From Flaveria trinervia (lineage: Eukaryota; Streptophyta; Magnoliopsida; Asterales; Asteraceae), in assembly GCA_025506515.1 (NCBI GenBank), contig CM046453.1, positions 43,926,979-43,990,978 of the forward strand: a stretch of 64,000 bases of DNA, in the 5' to 3' direction. The notes under the pieces are model-generated. The model worked only from the letters and a program-made list of their open reading frames with translations. It had not been told where the DNA came from and ran no database searches. The position numbers and the translations under genes are program-made. Shown piece after piece: positions 19,388 through 31,834 of this stretch; position 1 is the stretch's first letter, and every line of letters starts with the position of its first letter.

Positions 19388-20279
19388 TGTTGACCAAAAG
19401 AACCAATGAGCCAAGATCAGAAAACCTCTAAGTCCCACACGGTATCACAACAACTGCTGAAAGCCTCATCAGTAGTTTGACAAGTGCTGAAGACTTCAAC
19501 AGCTGAAGATCAAGTGCTGAAGACCTTAACAGCTGAAGAACCAAAGTGCTGAAGTACAACAGCTGAAGAACACAAGTGCTGAAGCTGAAAGACCAAAGTA
19601 CTGAAGTACAACAGCTGAAGAGTTCACAAGTGCTGAAGATCAACAACTGATGTACAAAGTCTGAAGACAAAGACTGAAGACATCAGCTGATGATATCTAC
19701 TGAAGTCATCAGCTGATGAAACGCCTGAAGGTCAAAGTCTGAAGATCAAGTACTGAAGCCTCAGTAGTTTGTCACAACTGCTGAAGAGTACTTCTTCAGT
19801 AGTTGTGATATCAGTAGTTTTATTTTCTTTGTTTCAGTAGTTTTGTAAAACGACTGAAGAGCTTGTTCTTCAGTCGTTGTAGTTTCAGTAGTTTTATATT
19901 TTGTACTTAACTTGCTGATATGTTCTCAGTAGTTGTGAACATTTCAGTAGTTTGTTAAGAATTAGTTATTTCTGTATTGGATCTGCCAGTTGTCACTTTC
20001 CGTGATAACAGCAGTGACTGTTGCACTCTATATAAGGAGTGACAACCTATTGTAATGATTGAATGAAATGAGTGAATTGAATGGAATGAATGATTGATTC
20101 GATTAGAAATATTCTTCATCTATAAACATTCCTAGAAATCAGAAATACATACTCTCCTATAACCGTATGCGATCTTAATGCTCACATATATTGTTGCTTG
20201 CTACAATTTGTCTAATTCGTGTTTGTATTCCGCTGCGTTATATTCTGATACATCAAACTTGTGATCACTGATCCTGTCA
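19388..20279 (+). repeat. 5' LTR of N4
   Basis: An 892-bp LTR. The first bases read TGTTGACC, one G short of the partner LTR. U3 carries the AGTGCTGAAG, CAGCTGAAG and CAGTAGTT motif series. Comparing with 30944-31834 by eye, the first two thirds are nearly identical; about half a dozen substitutions and a similar number of 1-4 bp indels cluster in the last third. Confidence 0.95.
20029..20054 (+). promoter_or_regulatory. N4 LTR TATA box in an imperfect inverted repeat
   Basis: CTATATAAGG (20038-20047) is flanked by GTTGCACTC on the left and GAGTGACAAC on the right, an imperfect inverted repeat around the TATA box. The N2 LTR has a different sequence but the same layout, with the TATA box at the centre of a dyad. 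It should mark the start of the genomic transcript about 30 bp downstream. Confidence 0.7.
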
Positions 20280-20281
20280 AA

Positions 20282-20293
20282 TGGTATCAGAGC
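20282..20293 (+). other. N4 primer binding site
   Basis: TGGTATCAGAGC, two bases after the LTR end; initiator methionine tRNA type. Confidence 0.9.
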
Positions 20294-20513
20294 AGGTTAA
20301 TCATTGATCGATCTAATAATTGATCATTGAAACTGCTATTCAAGATCCAAGTTTGATTGAATTAGCTTTTGTTTTTGCAAGAAACGGTTATAGAGATTGA
20401 ATTTTCTGTATTTCTGCTCATTCATCCTGAGATCTTTTCTTGGTTCTCATTGAGTTGTTGTGGTTTGTCTAAAACTTCTTTTTAAACTTGAACTAAACTG
20501 TTTTGAACTGAAA

Positions 20514-23356
20514 ATGACCACTCCCTCCAATGATCCTCACAATACTGGTTCCTCAACCAAGCCTCCTATGCTGGTTAGGAATGAGTATAACATATGGCAA
20601 AGACGTATGCTCCATCACCTGTCTGTTAACAGCGCAGGGTGTTGGACATCTGTGGTACATGGTCCACACAAGCCTATGGTGAATAACCCGGAAACCAATC
20701 AAATGGTTCCGAAGAGGAGGGAGCAATACTCAGATGAGGATAAAAAGTTGCTTGATTGATGCAAAAGCCCATGGAATTCTGGCCATGGCTTTGCCCAATG
20801 AAATCTATTCTGGGCTAATGCATCATGAAACTGCCCATGACCTCTGGATTGCTTTGAAAGAACAATTTGGAGGAACAGATGAGGTCTTGGCAAATAATAG
20901 AGAAATTCTTGCCCAACAATATGAGACATTCTCTCATAGAAAGGGTGAGACACTGACTCAACAATATGAGCGGTTTTCTTGTTTGATCTCTGAACTAAAA
21001 ATGGTCAAACTTGAATACACCAATATTCAGATGAATAACAGATTTCTCAGATCACTGCCTGAGAGATGGGACACATATACTATTGTCCTACGCTCCAGTG
21101 CAAGTTTGGACAAACTATCTCTCACCCAACTCCATGGGAAATTGCTCACTTTTGAGAGAGAGATAGAACAGAAGAGAAAGCTGTCTTCATCTGGAAAGCT
21201 CACTGAAGACTTTATACAAGGCAACACTGCCTTGGTGGGTCATGAGTCAGAATATGCTGCATCTGAATGCCAGTATGATGAGCATATTAATTTCTCTTCG
21301 AGCACTTCTAATTCTGCATTTGTAAGTGTTGATGGTCAGTTTACTGGAGGTAATAATGACAATTTATGTTTCATTATGGATGATCTCAAGGGGATTGCTG
21401 ATGATGACTTAGAAGAGATGGATATTTTGAGCCAAATGGCCTTGATAAATATCAGATCTCAGAAGTTCTACAAAAGAACTGGAAGAAAATTCCCAGGACT
21501 CTCTGGCAAAACCAAAGTTGGTTTTGACAAGAGCAAGTTGAGGTGTCACAAATGCCAACGGCTTGGACACTTTGCAAGAGAGTGTAGATCAACTGGATCA
21601 AACTCTACTGCACCCTTTGTGACTTTTCCTGGCAACAGTCAACAAAACAGAGGGCAACATCCTGTCACATCTAGTCATCATCCTCAACAACAATCTCCGG
21701 CATATTTTGTTCCTCAGGGTCAAATGCCTTATCAGTACCCTTGTTATTACATGCCACAGTCAAGTCAAGTTCAAGTTCCTATGACACCACAACCTCATGC
21801 ATTACCAGAACCTCAGCCTTCCCTATCTCATCAACAACCTTCATCTCAACAACACAGCTTCTTCACCCCAGGAGTTGTTGACTGGAGCAGTTTACCAGAT
21901 GACTTGTCTGGTCATGATCAACTGTTCTCAGGTGCTGGTCAACATGGTGGTGACAGTCCCTTTGGGAATCTAGCTCTTATGGCTTTGGAGTCTGCTGATA
22001 CTTCATCTTCCAATGCCTCTACACCTCAGGTATCACAGGTATCCTCTGAGGCAAAAGCCAAATTATGTTCTGAACAATGCATAGCAGCATTTGCTTCCAT
22101 TAGAGAAGCAAATGTAGCTTTAATTAATAAGAACATTGAGCTAGAACAAGTAATTTCCAAAAACAAAGCTGAGTTTGAGTTTGTGCTCAAAGATAAAAAT
22201 GATGAGGTTTATAAACTGAATTGCAAAATAATTGATGATAAGGCTAGAGAAGATGTACTTTTAGAGAAGTACAAAGATCTCAAAGAAACCCTTGCAGTTA
22301 CCCAGGTCGAGTGTGATAGATGGGTACAATCATGCAAAGGTTTTGAAATGCTTAGTAAGCAATCTGCTTCAAATGTGAAGTTTGGAATTGGTTACAATCA
22401 CACTGCTCCACCTACAGATTTTACCCCAAGAGCAGAGGTAGAATCTGATGGTGAGAGTGATAACCAATCCATCAAGTCATGTGATCTACCTTCTGATACA
22501 GCACAATCAGAAGTAGCAGTCAGTATCAAGTCCTCTTTGAACCTATCAGCTGATGTTGATGGTCCAAATGCTGACATTCACATGATCAATAAGTTGATCA
22601 ACTCAGGAGTCAATCCTGAAGGTCCTGAAAGGACTGGAGAGCAGGATTCAACTCCTGAAGTTCAAACTTCAACTGCTGTCAGTACTGAAGAGAAGAAAAC
22701 TGGCAGTAGAAAGAGTTTGAAGACTACTAAAGATGCTGTCAAGAAAGCAACCAATGCTTCCAAAGCATTGAAGAACAAGTCTTCTGTTGCTTCACCATCT
22801 TTAGTTGATGATCAACCTAAGATGAAGAAGAAACCATGTGGAAGTATGTGGTTTGTTCAATCATCTTACAGATGATTGTTGGTACAAAAGAGGTTCCAAA
22901 CTCAAACAAAAGGAAGAAATTAATGAGAAAATGGTAAAAATGAAAACTGAGTTTGAGACCACATTTGTATCAGCAACATCAAATCCTGTAACCCTTAAGT
23001 CCTTAAAGCAATCCAAAAAGGAAGGAGTTAAACAGGTGACAGCTGAGGGTGCTCAAAAGAAGAAGGTGCAACATAGGACCTTATCTAACTCCACTAGCAA
23101 TGTGTCTGATGAGCTGAAAGCTTTATCACAAAATCAGACACAGCTGGTGATGATGGTACAACATCTGTTGGGTAGAGTTAACCAACTAGATTCTCCTATG
23201 TTGAAACCACAGAAAAGGAGGTCTAAGCCAAAGGACTCCTCTTCTGCACCATCTTCTTCCTCTCAGGCTGTTGTTACAAATAAACATGCTAGTTTACCAT
23301 CTATTGATGAGACCAGGCCCAAAACCAAAAAGGTTTGGGTCTCTAAAACTAACTGA
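20514..23356 (+). pseudogene. N4 gag (ORF1), nearly intact
   Basis: ATG 20514 (MTTPSNDPHNTGS). The frame breaks near 20755 by a two-base loss, then runs open for about 700 codons to 22875. It covers the capsid-type region, zinc knuckle 1 (CHKCQRLGHFAREC, near 21543), a Q/P-rich stretch with VDWSSLPDDLSGHDQL, and a helical region (ALINKNIELEQVISKNKAE, near 22115-22360). Next is a Ser/Asp-rich acidic stretch. One extra G near 22842 shifts the frame just at zinc knuckle 2; the rest (22838-23356) ends at TGA 23354-23356. This TGA is in frame with the protease DSG 18 codons on. With only two small indels this is the best gag in the window. Role: particle assembly and RNA binding. Confidence 0.9.
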
Positions 23357-26300
23357 TTGTTTATTATTGCAGGGTTCTTCAACATGCCAAATAGCATTGT
23401 ATATGTAGACAGTGGGGGATCATGCACATGACTGGGAACATCTCTCTTCTTCATGACTACTCTCAAGGAAAGAAGGGATTTGTCTCTTTTGGCAATGATG
23501 CTAGGGGTTACATCATCGGTAAGGGCTTTGTCTCCAATGGAGAAATCAAATTTGATGATGTTAATCATGTGGAAAATCTCAAGTACAACCTCTTGAGTGT
23601 CAGTCAAATGTGTGATAAAGGCCATGTTGCCCTTTTCACAAGTCAAAACTGTAGGATTCTGTCATCCAAAGTTTTGCCCTTGATTGACAAGGTGTTGGAT
23701 GATCACACTCTCCTGAAAGCCAACAGGACAGGAAGAGTGTATGCCTTAGATCTCTCTAAGAAGATAGATCTCAAAGGCAATCCTTGCCTATTTTCCAAAG
23801 CCTCTTTTCAAGAATCTAAACTATGGCACAGGAGGCTTGGTCATGTTAATCTCAAAAACATGAATCAGCTTAGCCACAATAGTTTAGTCAGAGGCTTACC
23901 AATAAAGGAGTTCCACTGTGATGAAACATGCACTGCTTGTTTAAAAGGAAAACAGCACAAGGTCTCATTTCCTCCTATTGAAGTGTCCAAGTCCACTGCC
24001 TGCTTGCAATTACTGCATATGGATCTATTTGGTCCTGTGAGAGTAATGAGCATGGCAAAGAAGAAATACTGTCTGGTAATTGTGGATGATTACTCCAGAT
24101 TTGTATGGACTTTCTTTCTACATTCAAAGGATGAGGCTGCTCAGAAGATTATCCACTTTGTGCTGTACATTGAGAAGCAGTATTCCCTTCCAGTCAAGTG
24201 TATTAGGAGTGATAATGGAACTGAGTTCAGAAATCATACACTTGATGACTTCTATCTCTCAAAGGGAATCAAAAGGCAGTTCAGCATTCCAAGGACTCCG
24301 GAACAAAATGGAGGAGTAGTGGAGAGAAAGAACAGGACTCTCATTGAAGCTGCAAGGTCCATGCTGGCTGACTCAGGTTTGCCATTGACCTTTTGGGCCG
24401 AAGCTGTCAACACAGCTTGTTATGTGCAAAATAGAGTTTAGTAAATCAGAGGTTGATGAAGACTCCATATGAAGTTCTCCATCATTTGGCTCCTCTGATT
24501 TCATTTTTCAAAGCATTTGGGTGTCCCTGTTATTCTCAACACAAAGGATCAACTCCACAAATTTGATCCTAAGGTGGATGCAGGATACTTTGTTGGTTAT
24601 TCATCTACTTGCAAAGCATACAGAGTCTTCAACTGCAGAACAAAGATGGTTGAAGAAACTCTACATGTTAAGTTTAATGAATCTCCAAAGGACAAGATTC
24701 CACAAAGTCCTGTGGAGTTATTTGATTTGGACATACTGCAATATGTTCCTATCAAACTCCTGCTGTTGCTCCTGTCAACAGTTCACCACCTGGTGGTACT
24801 GCTGATGATGATGATGATTGCAGTACTCACCTCTTCAGGTTTAGTGATCAGCTGCCTGATTCAACTAGACCTGATGTTCCTGTAGCGCCAGTAGCACCAT
24901 CCACAACAAATGCTGATGAGATTTCTTCGAATTCAACTTCCTTTGAATTACCATCCACTGATTGGTTTCAAGGAAATGATTCACCATCACCATCTGTTGC
25001 TGCTGAACGGCTACAAACACTTGCACAGATCTCATTGTGTATCAAGATCTGAAGAATCACCCCATGTCTCAAATCATTGGTGATATCACTGCTGGAGTAT
25101 CAACAAGAAGTCAATTGTCAAATTTCTGCTTCTATGCTCTCTTCATCAGTCAGCAAGAGCCAAAGAATTATCACATTGCTTTAAAGGACAATGGATGGGT
25201 TGATGCCATGCAGCTTGAGCTTCTTCAGTTCAAGAAACAGCAAGTGTGGGAACTGGTTCCTCTACCTCCAGGTAAGTGTGCAATAGGCACTAAATGGGTG
25301 TTTAGGAACAAAACTGATGAAAATGGGCTTATTGTTAAGAACAAGGCCAGACTGGTTGTTCAGGGGTTTGCACAAGAAGAAGGTATTGATTATGATGAAA
25401 CCTTTGCCCCTGTAGCCAGACTGGAAGCAATTCGATTGTTTTTAGCTTATGCTGCTTATCAAAAACTTAAAGTCTTTCAAATGGATGTCAAAAGTGCATT
25501 TTTGTATGGAAAAGTTAAAGAAGAGGTTTATGTATGTCAACCTCCAGGCTTTGAGGACAATAAACATCCTAATTGGGTGTATAAGCTTGATAAAGCTCTT
25601 TATGGGTTAAAACAAGCTCCCAGAGCCTGGTATGAGACATTATCAAACTTTCTTCTGGAAAACAATTTCACTAGAGGCTCCATAGACAAGACTTTATTAT
25701 TAAGAAAGCTGGGCAGCATAATCTACTTGTTCAATTTATGTAGATGATATCATTTTTGCATCCTCTGATCCAAAGTTGTGTGATGCCTTTACAAAGTTGA
25801 TGCAACAGAAGTTTGAAATGAGTGCCATGGGAGAATTACAGTTCTTTCTGGGGTTGCAAATCAAACAAAAGGCTGATGGAATTTTTATTCATCAATCCAA
25901 ATATACAAAAGATCTTTTGCAAAAGTTTGATTTACAAAACTGTAAGCCCTGTTCTACTCCCATGAGCAGCACCACACAACTGGACTCAGATCAGAAAGGT
26001 AAAGTGGTTGATGAAACACTTTACAGATGTATGATTGGGTCCTTGATGTATTTAACAGCTTCTAGACCAGATATTATGTTTGCTACATGTGTTTGTGCTA
26101 GATTTCAGGCTGCACCTAAAGAGTCTCATCTGATTGCAGTCAAGAGGATCTTTAGATATCTGCAAGGCACTCCATCTCTAGGTTTATGGTATTCTACCAG
26201 ACATTCTGGTAAATTAGTTGCTTTTTCTGACAGTGACTATGCAGGGTGTAATGACCAGGAAATCAACTTCTGGTGGATGTCAATTCCTAGGCAACTGCTT

Positions 26301-26678
26301 GATTTCTTGGCAGAGCAAGAAACAGACCTCAGTTGCTACATCCACTGCGGAAGCAGAGTACATTGCTGCTGCAAGCTGTACATCTCAGGTACTCTGGCTT
26401 CAAAACCAACTTTTGGATTATGGCATTACAGAGACTAAGACTCCATTGTTAATGGATAGTGCTTCAGCTCTTTGCATTGTCAAAAATCCAGTCCAGCACT
26501 CTAGGACCAAACATATAGAGATCAGACATCATTTTATAAGGATTGTTTTGAAAAAGGTCTGATTGATCCTAAGTTTGTGCCCAGTGCTGATGAGCTTGCA
26601 GACATTTTTACTAAGCCTTTGGATAGTTCAACTTTCCAAAACCTGGTGTTAAGGCTTGGTATGCTGCAGCTAGAATAG
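23357..26678 (+). pseudogene. N4 pol: protease, integrase, RT, RNase H
   Basis: The protease VDSG (Asp 23408-23410) follows the gag TGA in the same frame; a missing T right after it shifts the frame. A long open stretch at 23422-24441 covers the protease remainder (YNLLSVSQMCDKG), the zinc-binding LWHRRLGHVNLKN...CTACLKGKQH region, and the integrase core. The core Asp residues are at 24022-24024 and 24211-24213, and the Glu is in VVERKNRT near 24322; one extra Gly codon precedes VVER relative to N2. RT at 25037-25747 is open (TKWVFRNKTDENG, MDVKSAFLYG, GLKQAPRAWYE). YVDD at 25737-25748 is reached after a one-base loss in CAATTT. RNase H: SDSDYAG, STAEAEY, LADIFTKPLD; stop TAG 26676-26678. About eight small indels break it, several in homopolymers. 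Confidence 0.9.
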
Positions 26679-27438
26679 GTGACAACTACTGATGATCTCA
26701 GTAATTCATATTGATGATCATGAGTGCCTGTCACATATAAGTACTGATGAGCTCTTTTAACCTCAGTAGTTTTTTATAACTACTGAAGGCTAAAAGTTCT
26801 CACAAGTACTGAAGTACTTCATCTGCTCTAAACTACTGAAGTAGTTACAACTACTGATGCAGTCATAACTACTGAAATCAGTAAAAACAGATAAGTACTG
26901 ATGTCCTATGAAACAACTGAAATCAGCCATAAAGACTGATGAATGTGTTGAGGACAGTTTGAAACAGCTGAAAAGCTAAGAATTGACGAAAACAGCTGAA
27001 GAGAACTTTCTCCTCAGTCGTTTGTACCACTGCTGTTTCATTTTAAACAACTGAAGCAAAACCACGTCTTCAGCAGTTTTATAACTACTGATGACCAATA
27101 CCAAGTCTTCAGTTGTTTACAACAGCTGATGACAAAACCACTGTCTTCAGTAGTTTCATAACTACTGATGACAAACACCATGTCCTCAGTTGTTTCAATC
27201 ACCTGAAGTCAAAACCACGGTCTTCAGTAGTTTTCTAAACTACTGATGCCTAACACCGCGACTTCAGCTGTTTCAACGTCTGAAAGGATAATACCATGTC
27301 AACGGTCGTTTAAAACTACTGATGACTAACACCACATCCTTCAGTCGTTTCCTCACCCGTACCCTATAAATACCCTTAACCTGAGCTCTCCATGCTTTAT
27401 CTTCTTCAAACCTAACGTTCCTCTCCAAAAAAATTTCC
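26679..27438 (+). promoter_or_regulatory. N4 spacer: dyad repeat array and TATA box ahead of ORF3
   Basis: Same build as in N2. The array units start at 27066, 27143, 27220 and 27299 (period 77-79). Each has CAGYAGTT...AACTACTGATG and a CAGTTGTTT/CAGCTGTTT half. CTATAAATACC lies at 27364-27374, about 65 bp before the ORF3 ATG at 27439. No ORF. Confidence 0.65.
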
Positions 27439-30400
27439 ATGGCGTCTATGCAAATTAAACCGCGACACAACTGTGTTGCCTACCTCACAAATCGCCGATC
27501 TGGACTAAGTTCGATACTGCTATCGATCTTATGGTTCAGTCCCAATACAACAAGGCATTCCTTCTGAACCCCGTTTTACATACCGAATCCTTGAACCAAT
27601 TTTGGATGAACGTTATGTCACTACTGAGGAGAGCAACACACGATCCCTCCGGTCAGTCGTCAACCACAAAGAAGTAGTGATACTCCTGCAACAATCCGTA
27701 AAATTCTTCAACTGAGTGATGCTACTCTCCTGCTGGATATCCGAAGGGCACCATAGATCTATCATTTGCTCAGCATGGATATCAAGGTGATCTCAGTGCC
27801 ACCACCATCATGAAGAAACACTTTAATGACGCTGAGCGCCTGATCTTTCACATGGTCAATGTATGTTTGGCCCCTAAGACATCGTCTTGGGATCAAATGT
27901 CCACCAAATGGCAGCAGGTAATGTATTCTATCCTTGAGCAACAACCACTGAATTTTCAGAATTAATATTTTCAGAGCTCAAAGATATGGCTCAAAAACTA
28001 ACTGCCAACCGTTGGATACTCTATCCACGGTTCATAATGGCCATTATATAGACCAGCTTAATGCTGAGGGACTTGGGTTGACTGTTGGCTTGGAGTCCTG
28101 CTACGGCTGTTTTGCCAGAAGTATACTCCCGGCACAACTCCGACCGGACACTCAAACTGGCTGCCAAGCTGCGAAAACCCACGCAGCTGGAACCCACAGC
28201 CACCACCTCCAAATCCAATGTCCCCACCAAACCCACCAAAAAGAAACCCAAAATGGCTACTCAGGGAATTGAGTCCCCTGAGGATGCTCCTGCACAACAA
28301 ACGCAGGATATATCCACTAGTCCAACCCCCTAGTGGATACCATGACTCCTCCAGCCACAGCCGCTCAGGCTTCCTCTCAACAGGAGCCTGCAGCAACCCA
28401 AGGGGCACCTACTTATCTGGGATCTTCCTCACTTGAGGAGATTGCCATTGAAGAGCACCATCCACCCCAGGTGCACATGCTTCTACCCCCGTACCCCAAA
28501 CAACCGCCCCTCACAGCCCAACTTTAATAGTTGCTCAAGTGCTGACTCAATTGCACTCCTCACCCCCTCCCCAGAAACCACTTATTACTGGGAATACTCT
28601 ACAATTGAGGGGGAGGAACACAGTGCACCTGAGAACCCACAGCACAGGGGTTTCCCAATTCTATCTCCTGGTGTAGAGAAGGAGCTTAGAATATCTAGTG
28701 AGGCTGCCACCTCCTCTGACTCAGCACATGACCAGAGTGAGGCTGGTAACATTGCTAAGACCTCCCTAGAGGCAACAGCTGATGATGGACATTGTCCTGA
28801 GGCTGGAAGTCCCCAGTACCAAGCACAAGGGGCACATGCACCAACTGGTCTACACCCAGTGCATGTACATCCTGCTCTAAGCAGGAGGTCAGGTGATTCA
28901 GTATCAACTGATGATGACCTGAGCTTCTTCTACGATGTAGTTGCTCAAAACACCATTCTAGAGGATGAGGTTAGCAGACTCAAAGAGCTGCTGGCCAAGA
29001 TGTCTCAGGATGCAAGTCCATCTGCCACCCTCATACACCCACAGATGGCACCTTCCCTTGAAGGTTTCCCAAATACAGAGCCACCCAAAATCAACCACCT
29101 GCCTCGCTTCAGGCCCTACTTCTCAGGAACAGAACCCTCCTGAGCAAATAGGTGCTGCACTCCAAAAATCCCTCCCTCTCATCACCCCCTAATCACTGAT
29201 ATAGTGATCAAAGCCCTTGATGAGAGGCTTTCCTCAACATTACAGCCCTTGGTTGATGCTGCTGTCCACAAGACTCTTTCTGCGGTTCAACCCCTTCCTC
29301 CAATGCACCAAAAAGGGGGAGAGTCCTGCAGTGAAAGAACAGAAGAGGAAAAGATCCGAGGAAAAGAAGAAGCGAAGCAAGCCCAAAAGGAGGAGAAAGA
29401 ACAGCAACCAATGCTCACCTACAAGCGAAAGAAAGGTGCTGATGAGCACATTGCTGAAGATAAAGCCTTGGAGCTACTGATAAAAGAGGCTGATGCCGAA
29501 CACAGTAGATCAATGGACAACATCATTGATCAGCTGTTCAGGCAAGGTCATGACACCAACAAACTTGACTCTGAGATTCGACGACTAGAGATTGAAGAAA
29601 TCCAGAATAGGGGCAAGTTATGAAGTGTTAGAAAGAGAAAGGCTAGAAATCATGATAAGTTATTGCAAATATCTTGGAAGATCAATGATTGAGATCAAAG
29701 CTTGGTCCAGGGACAGTATCTTGGCAATCACCACCAAGATCTGTTCGTCTGAAGCATACACTAAGGGGCTTGTTATTGAAGCTTTGAATGAAGTGGGTGC
29801 TGGGAGCAGGACTGAGCTAGCAAAGCAATCAAAAGCCACACTCACCTCAAGGATGCTAGCACAGCCTGTCAACATTCCCACACCAAAACCACCCAAAACA
29901 CAACCCACCAAACCAACTCCCTTACCCTCAAAACCCATAGCCGATGATATACCCTTGAAGAAGAAGAGAAGGATATGAGGCTAGAAGAAGATGAAGAAGA
30001 TGATGAAGACAGGCTGCGCTATCAGCTGTGATTCAGTTGCCTAAGGCCACAAGTCACTCCCTCAGCAATTACTCCTGAAGTCCAGAGACAAATGGTTAAA
30101 GTGAAGCTAGAAGAAGAAGAGCTTCATAAACAGCATGATGAGGAATTGCTGAAGAGAGTTGACAAAGCTTATGCAGCCACATCTTCCATCATCAATATGA
30201 AGGAGCAAGCCCTCAGACTTTACACTCTCAGGCATACCTTTCAATATCAAAAGGAAAGAGTGAGGATTTGGCCTGATCCAGGGTCTCTCACAGAATTCAT
30301 AAGAACAATATACCTCGGAGATACATTGGCCAGGTGAAAAAGATCGTAGATGAAGTGATCTCTCTGGTCTTTGTAGTTTCACCCTGGGAAATCCTAGAAG

Positions 30401-30727
30401 ACTTCAAGAAGGCCTACAAAGCTAATCTAACCCCTCAGAAGATGCTGGAAAACAAAATAGTGAAAAAGGGGTTAGTTTACAAGAGGCTTGAGGAAGTCAG
30501 GAAAAATGAGCTCCAGTTGTTCCTAGAGGGTAATCACCCGGATGAGTTTGCTTACAGAATAATAACAACTGTGGAGCTAAAGAATGGGAAACAGGCCAAA
30601 TACCTGTGAGTATTATGGGCCGGAATCATTGTTTGAAGGAGGTGCTGAAGAGCTAACCATGGAGGAACAAATCACCTTCCTTGAGGCCTACACAAGAGAG
30701 TCGTACAGACTCATTATGGGGAAGTGA
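27439..30727 (+). pseudogene. N4 ORF3 (type 2), full span
   Basis: ATG 27439 (MASMQIKPRHNCVAYLTN). The N-terminal domain to about 28150 is type 2, shared with N1 53638-52925 (MDVNVCLAPKTSSWDQMS-like segment, ELKDMAQKLTANRW, PRFIMAII, VYSRHNSD). Then follow a Pro/Thr-rich linker (28150-28650), an ISSEAATSSDSAHDQSEAG stretch, DDLSFFYDVVAQNT with a short coiled coil (28915-29010), PPEQIGAALQKSLPLITP, a Lys/Glu-rich coiled coil (29330-29450), SRSMDNIIDQLFRQGHDT, an acidic run (near 29990), and the tail YTLRHTFQYQKERVRIWPDP to LIMGK with stop TGA 30725-30727. The length of about 1,095 codons makes it comparable in size to pol. Many small frame changes (27490-27730, 28330, 29180, 29610, 30010, 30609). 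No catalytic motif recognised; a structural or nucleic-acid-binding role would be speculation. Confidence 0.8.
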
Positions 30728-30943
30728 ATCTCATGAATGGGATAACAACTCTGTGTCCAGTTCCCCAAAACAGAGTTCCCATTCATACTCTGCCAAACAA
30801 ATATTTGAGGTTCTTCCCAGGCCGGAGCGTACATGGGTCATCTTCTCTACTGATCAAGAAGGAAAAAGACCAACATTTTTGCCATCAATAAGTGGGAGTA
30901 TAAATAAGTTAGAGGTTTTGGCTGCATTGGTTCAGGGGGAGTT
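30728..30943 (+). other. N4 3' untranslated region and polypurine tract
   Basis: A non-coding stretch matching 49471-49687 of N2. It ends in TTCAGGGGGAGTT immediately before the LTR; this is the polypurine tract that primes plus-strand DNA. Confidence 0.85.
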
Positions 30944-31834
30944 TGTTGGACCAAAAGAACCAATGAGCCAAGATCAGAAAACCTCTAAGTCCCACACGGT
31001 ATCACAACAACTGCTGAAAGCCTCATCAGTAGTTTGACAAGTGCTGAAGACTTCAACAGCTGAAGATCAAGTGCTGAAGACCTTAACAGCTGAAGAACCA
31101 AAGTGCTGAAGTACAACAGCTGAAGAACACAAGTGCTGAAGCTGAAAGACCAAAGTACTGAAGTACAACAGCTGAAGAGTTCACAAGTGCTGAAGATCAA
31201 CAACTGATGTACAAAGTCTGAAGACAAAGACTGAAGACATCAGCTGATGATATCTACTGAAGTCATCAGCTGATGAAACGCCTGAAGGTCAAAGTCTGAA
31301 GATCAAGTACTGAAGCCTCAGTAGTTTGTCACAACTGCTGAAGAGTACTTCTTCAGTAGTTGTGATATCAGTAGTTTTATTTTCTTTGTTTCAGTAGTTT
31401 TGTAAAAACGACTGAAGAGCTTGTTCTTCAGTCGTTGTAGTTTCAGTAGTTTTATATTTTGTACTTAACTTGCTGATATGTTCTCAGTAGTTGTGAACAT
31501 TTCAGTAGTTTGTTAAGAATTAGTTATTTCTGTATTGGATCTGCCAGTTGTCACTTTCCGTGATAACAGCAGTGACTGTTGCACTCTATATAAGGAGTGA
31601 CAACCTATGTAATGATTGAATGAATGATGAATTGAATGGAATGAATGATTGATTCGATTAGAAATATTCTTATCTATAAACATTCCCAGAAATCAGAAAT
31701 ACATACTCTCCCTATAACTGTATGCGATCTTAATGCTCACATATATTTTAGCTTGCTACAATTTGTCTAATTCGTGTTTGTATTCCGCTGCGTTATATTC
31801 TGTTACATCAAACCTGTGATCACTGATCCTGTCA
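30944..31834 (+). repeat. 3' LTR of N4
   Basis: An 891-bp LTR, TGTTGGACC...GATCCTGTCA, partner of 19388-20279. It is followed by CTTTG (31835-31839), after which the N3 ORF3 (minus) resumes. An open frame on the minus strand at 31227-30985 is repeat sequence, identical to one in the 5' LTR, and is not a gene. Confidence 0.95.

Larger units (their letters stand above)
19388..31834 (+). mobile_element. N4: complete, uninterrupted N-family element
   Basis: 12,447 bp with LTRs at 19388-20279 and 30944-31834, flanked by CTTTG (19383-19387 and 31835-31839). The interrupted N3 ORF3 rejoins exactly at that 5-mer. N4 contains gag, pol, spacer, ORF3 and polypurine tract in order and is the best reference copy here. 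Its LTR ends in GATCCTGTCA instead of GATCCTAACA, and its R/U5 half is unlike that of N2/N3, so it is a different LTR subtype sharing the U3 start. It is opposite in direction to its host N3 and is the youngest N insertion by nesting. Confidence 0.95.

Noticed and set aside
20699..20953. Antisense open frames across gag, pol and ORF3 (for example 20699-20953, 23263-23646, 52837-53037, 56930-57184)
   Set aside because: They are shadows of the coding strand, recur at the same element positions, and have no recognisable motif.
23036..23372. A 337-bp intron from CAG-GTGAC to TTGCAG-GG removing the gag stop in N4
   Set aside because: The donor and acceptor look acceptable, but the length is not a multiple of three and would break the frame as written. 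Kept only as one option under the TGA finding.
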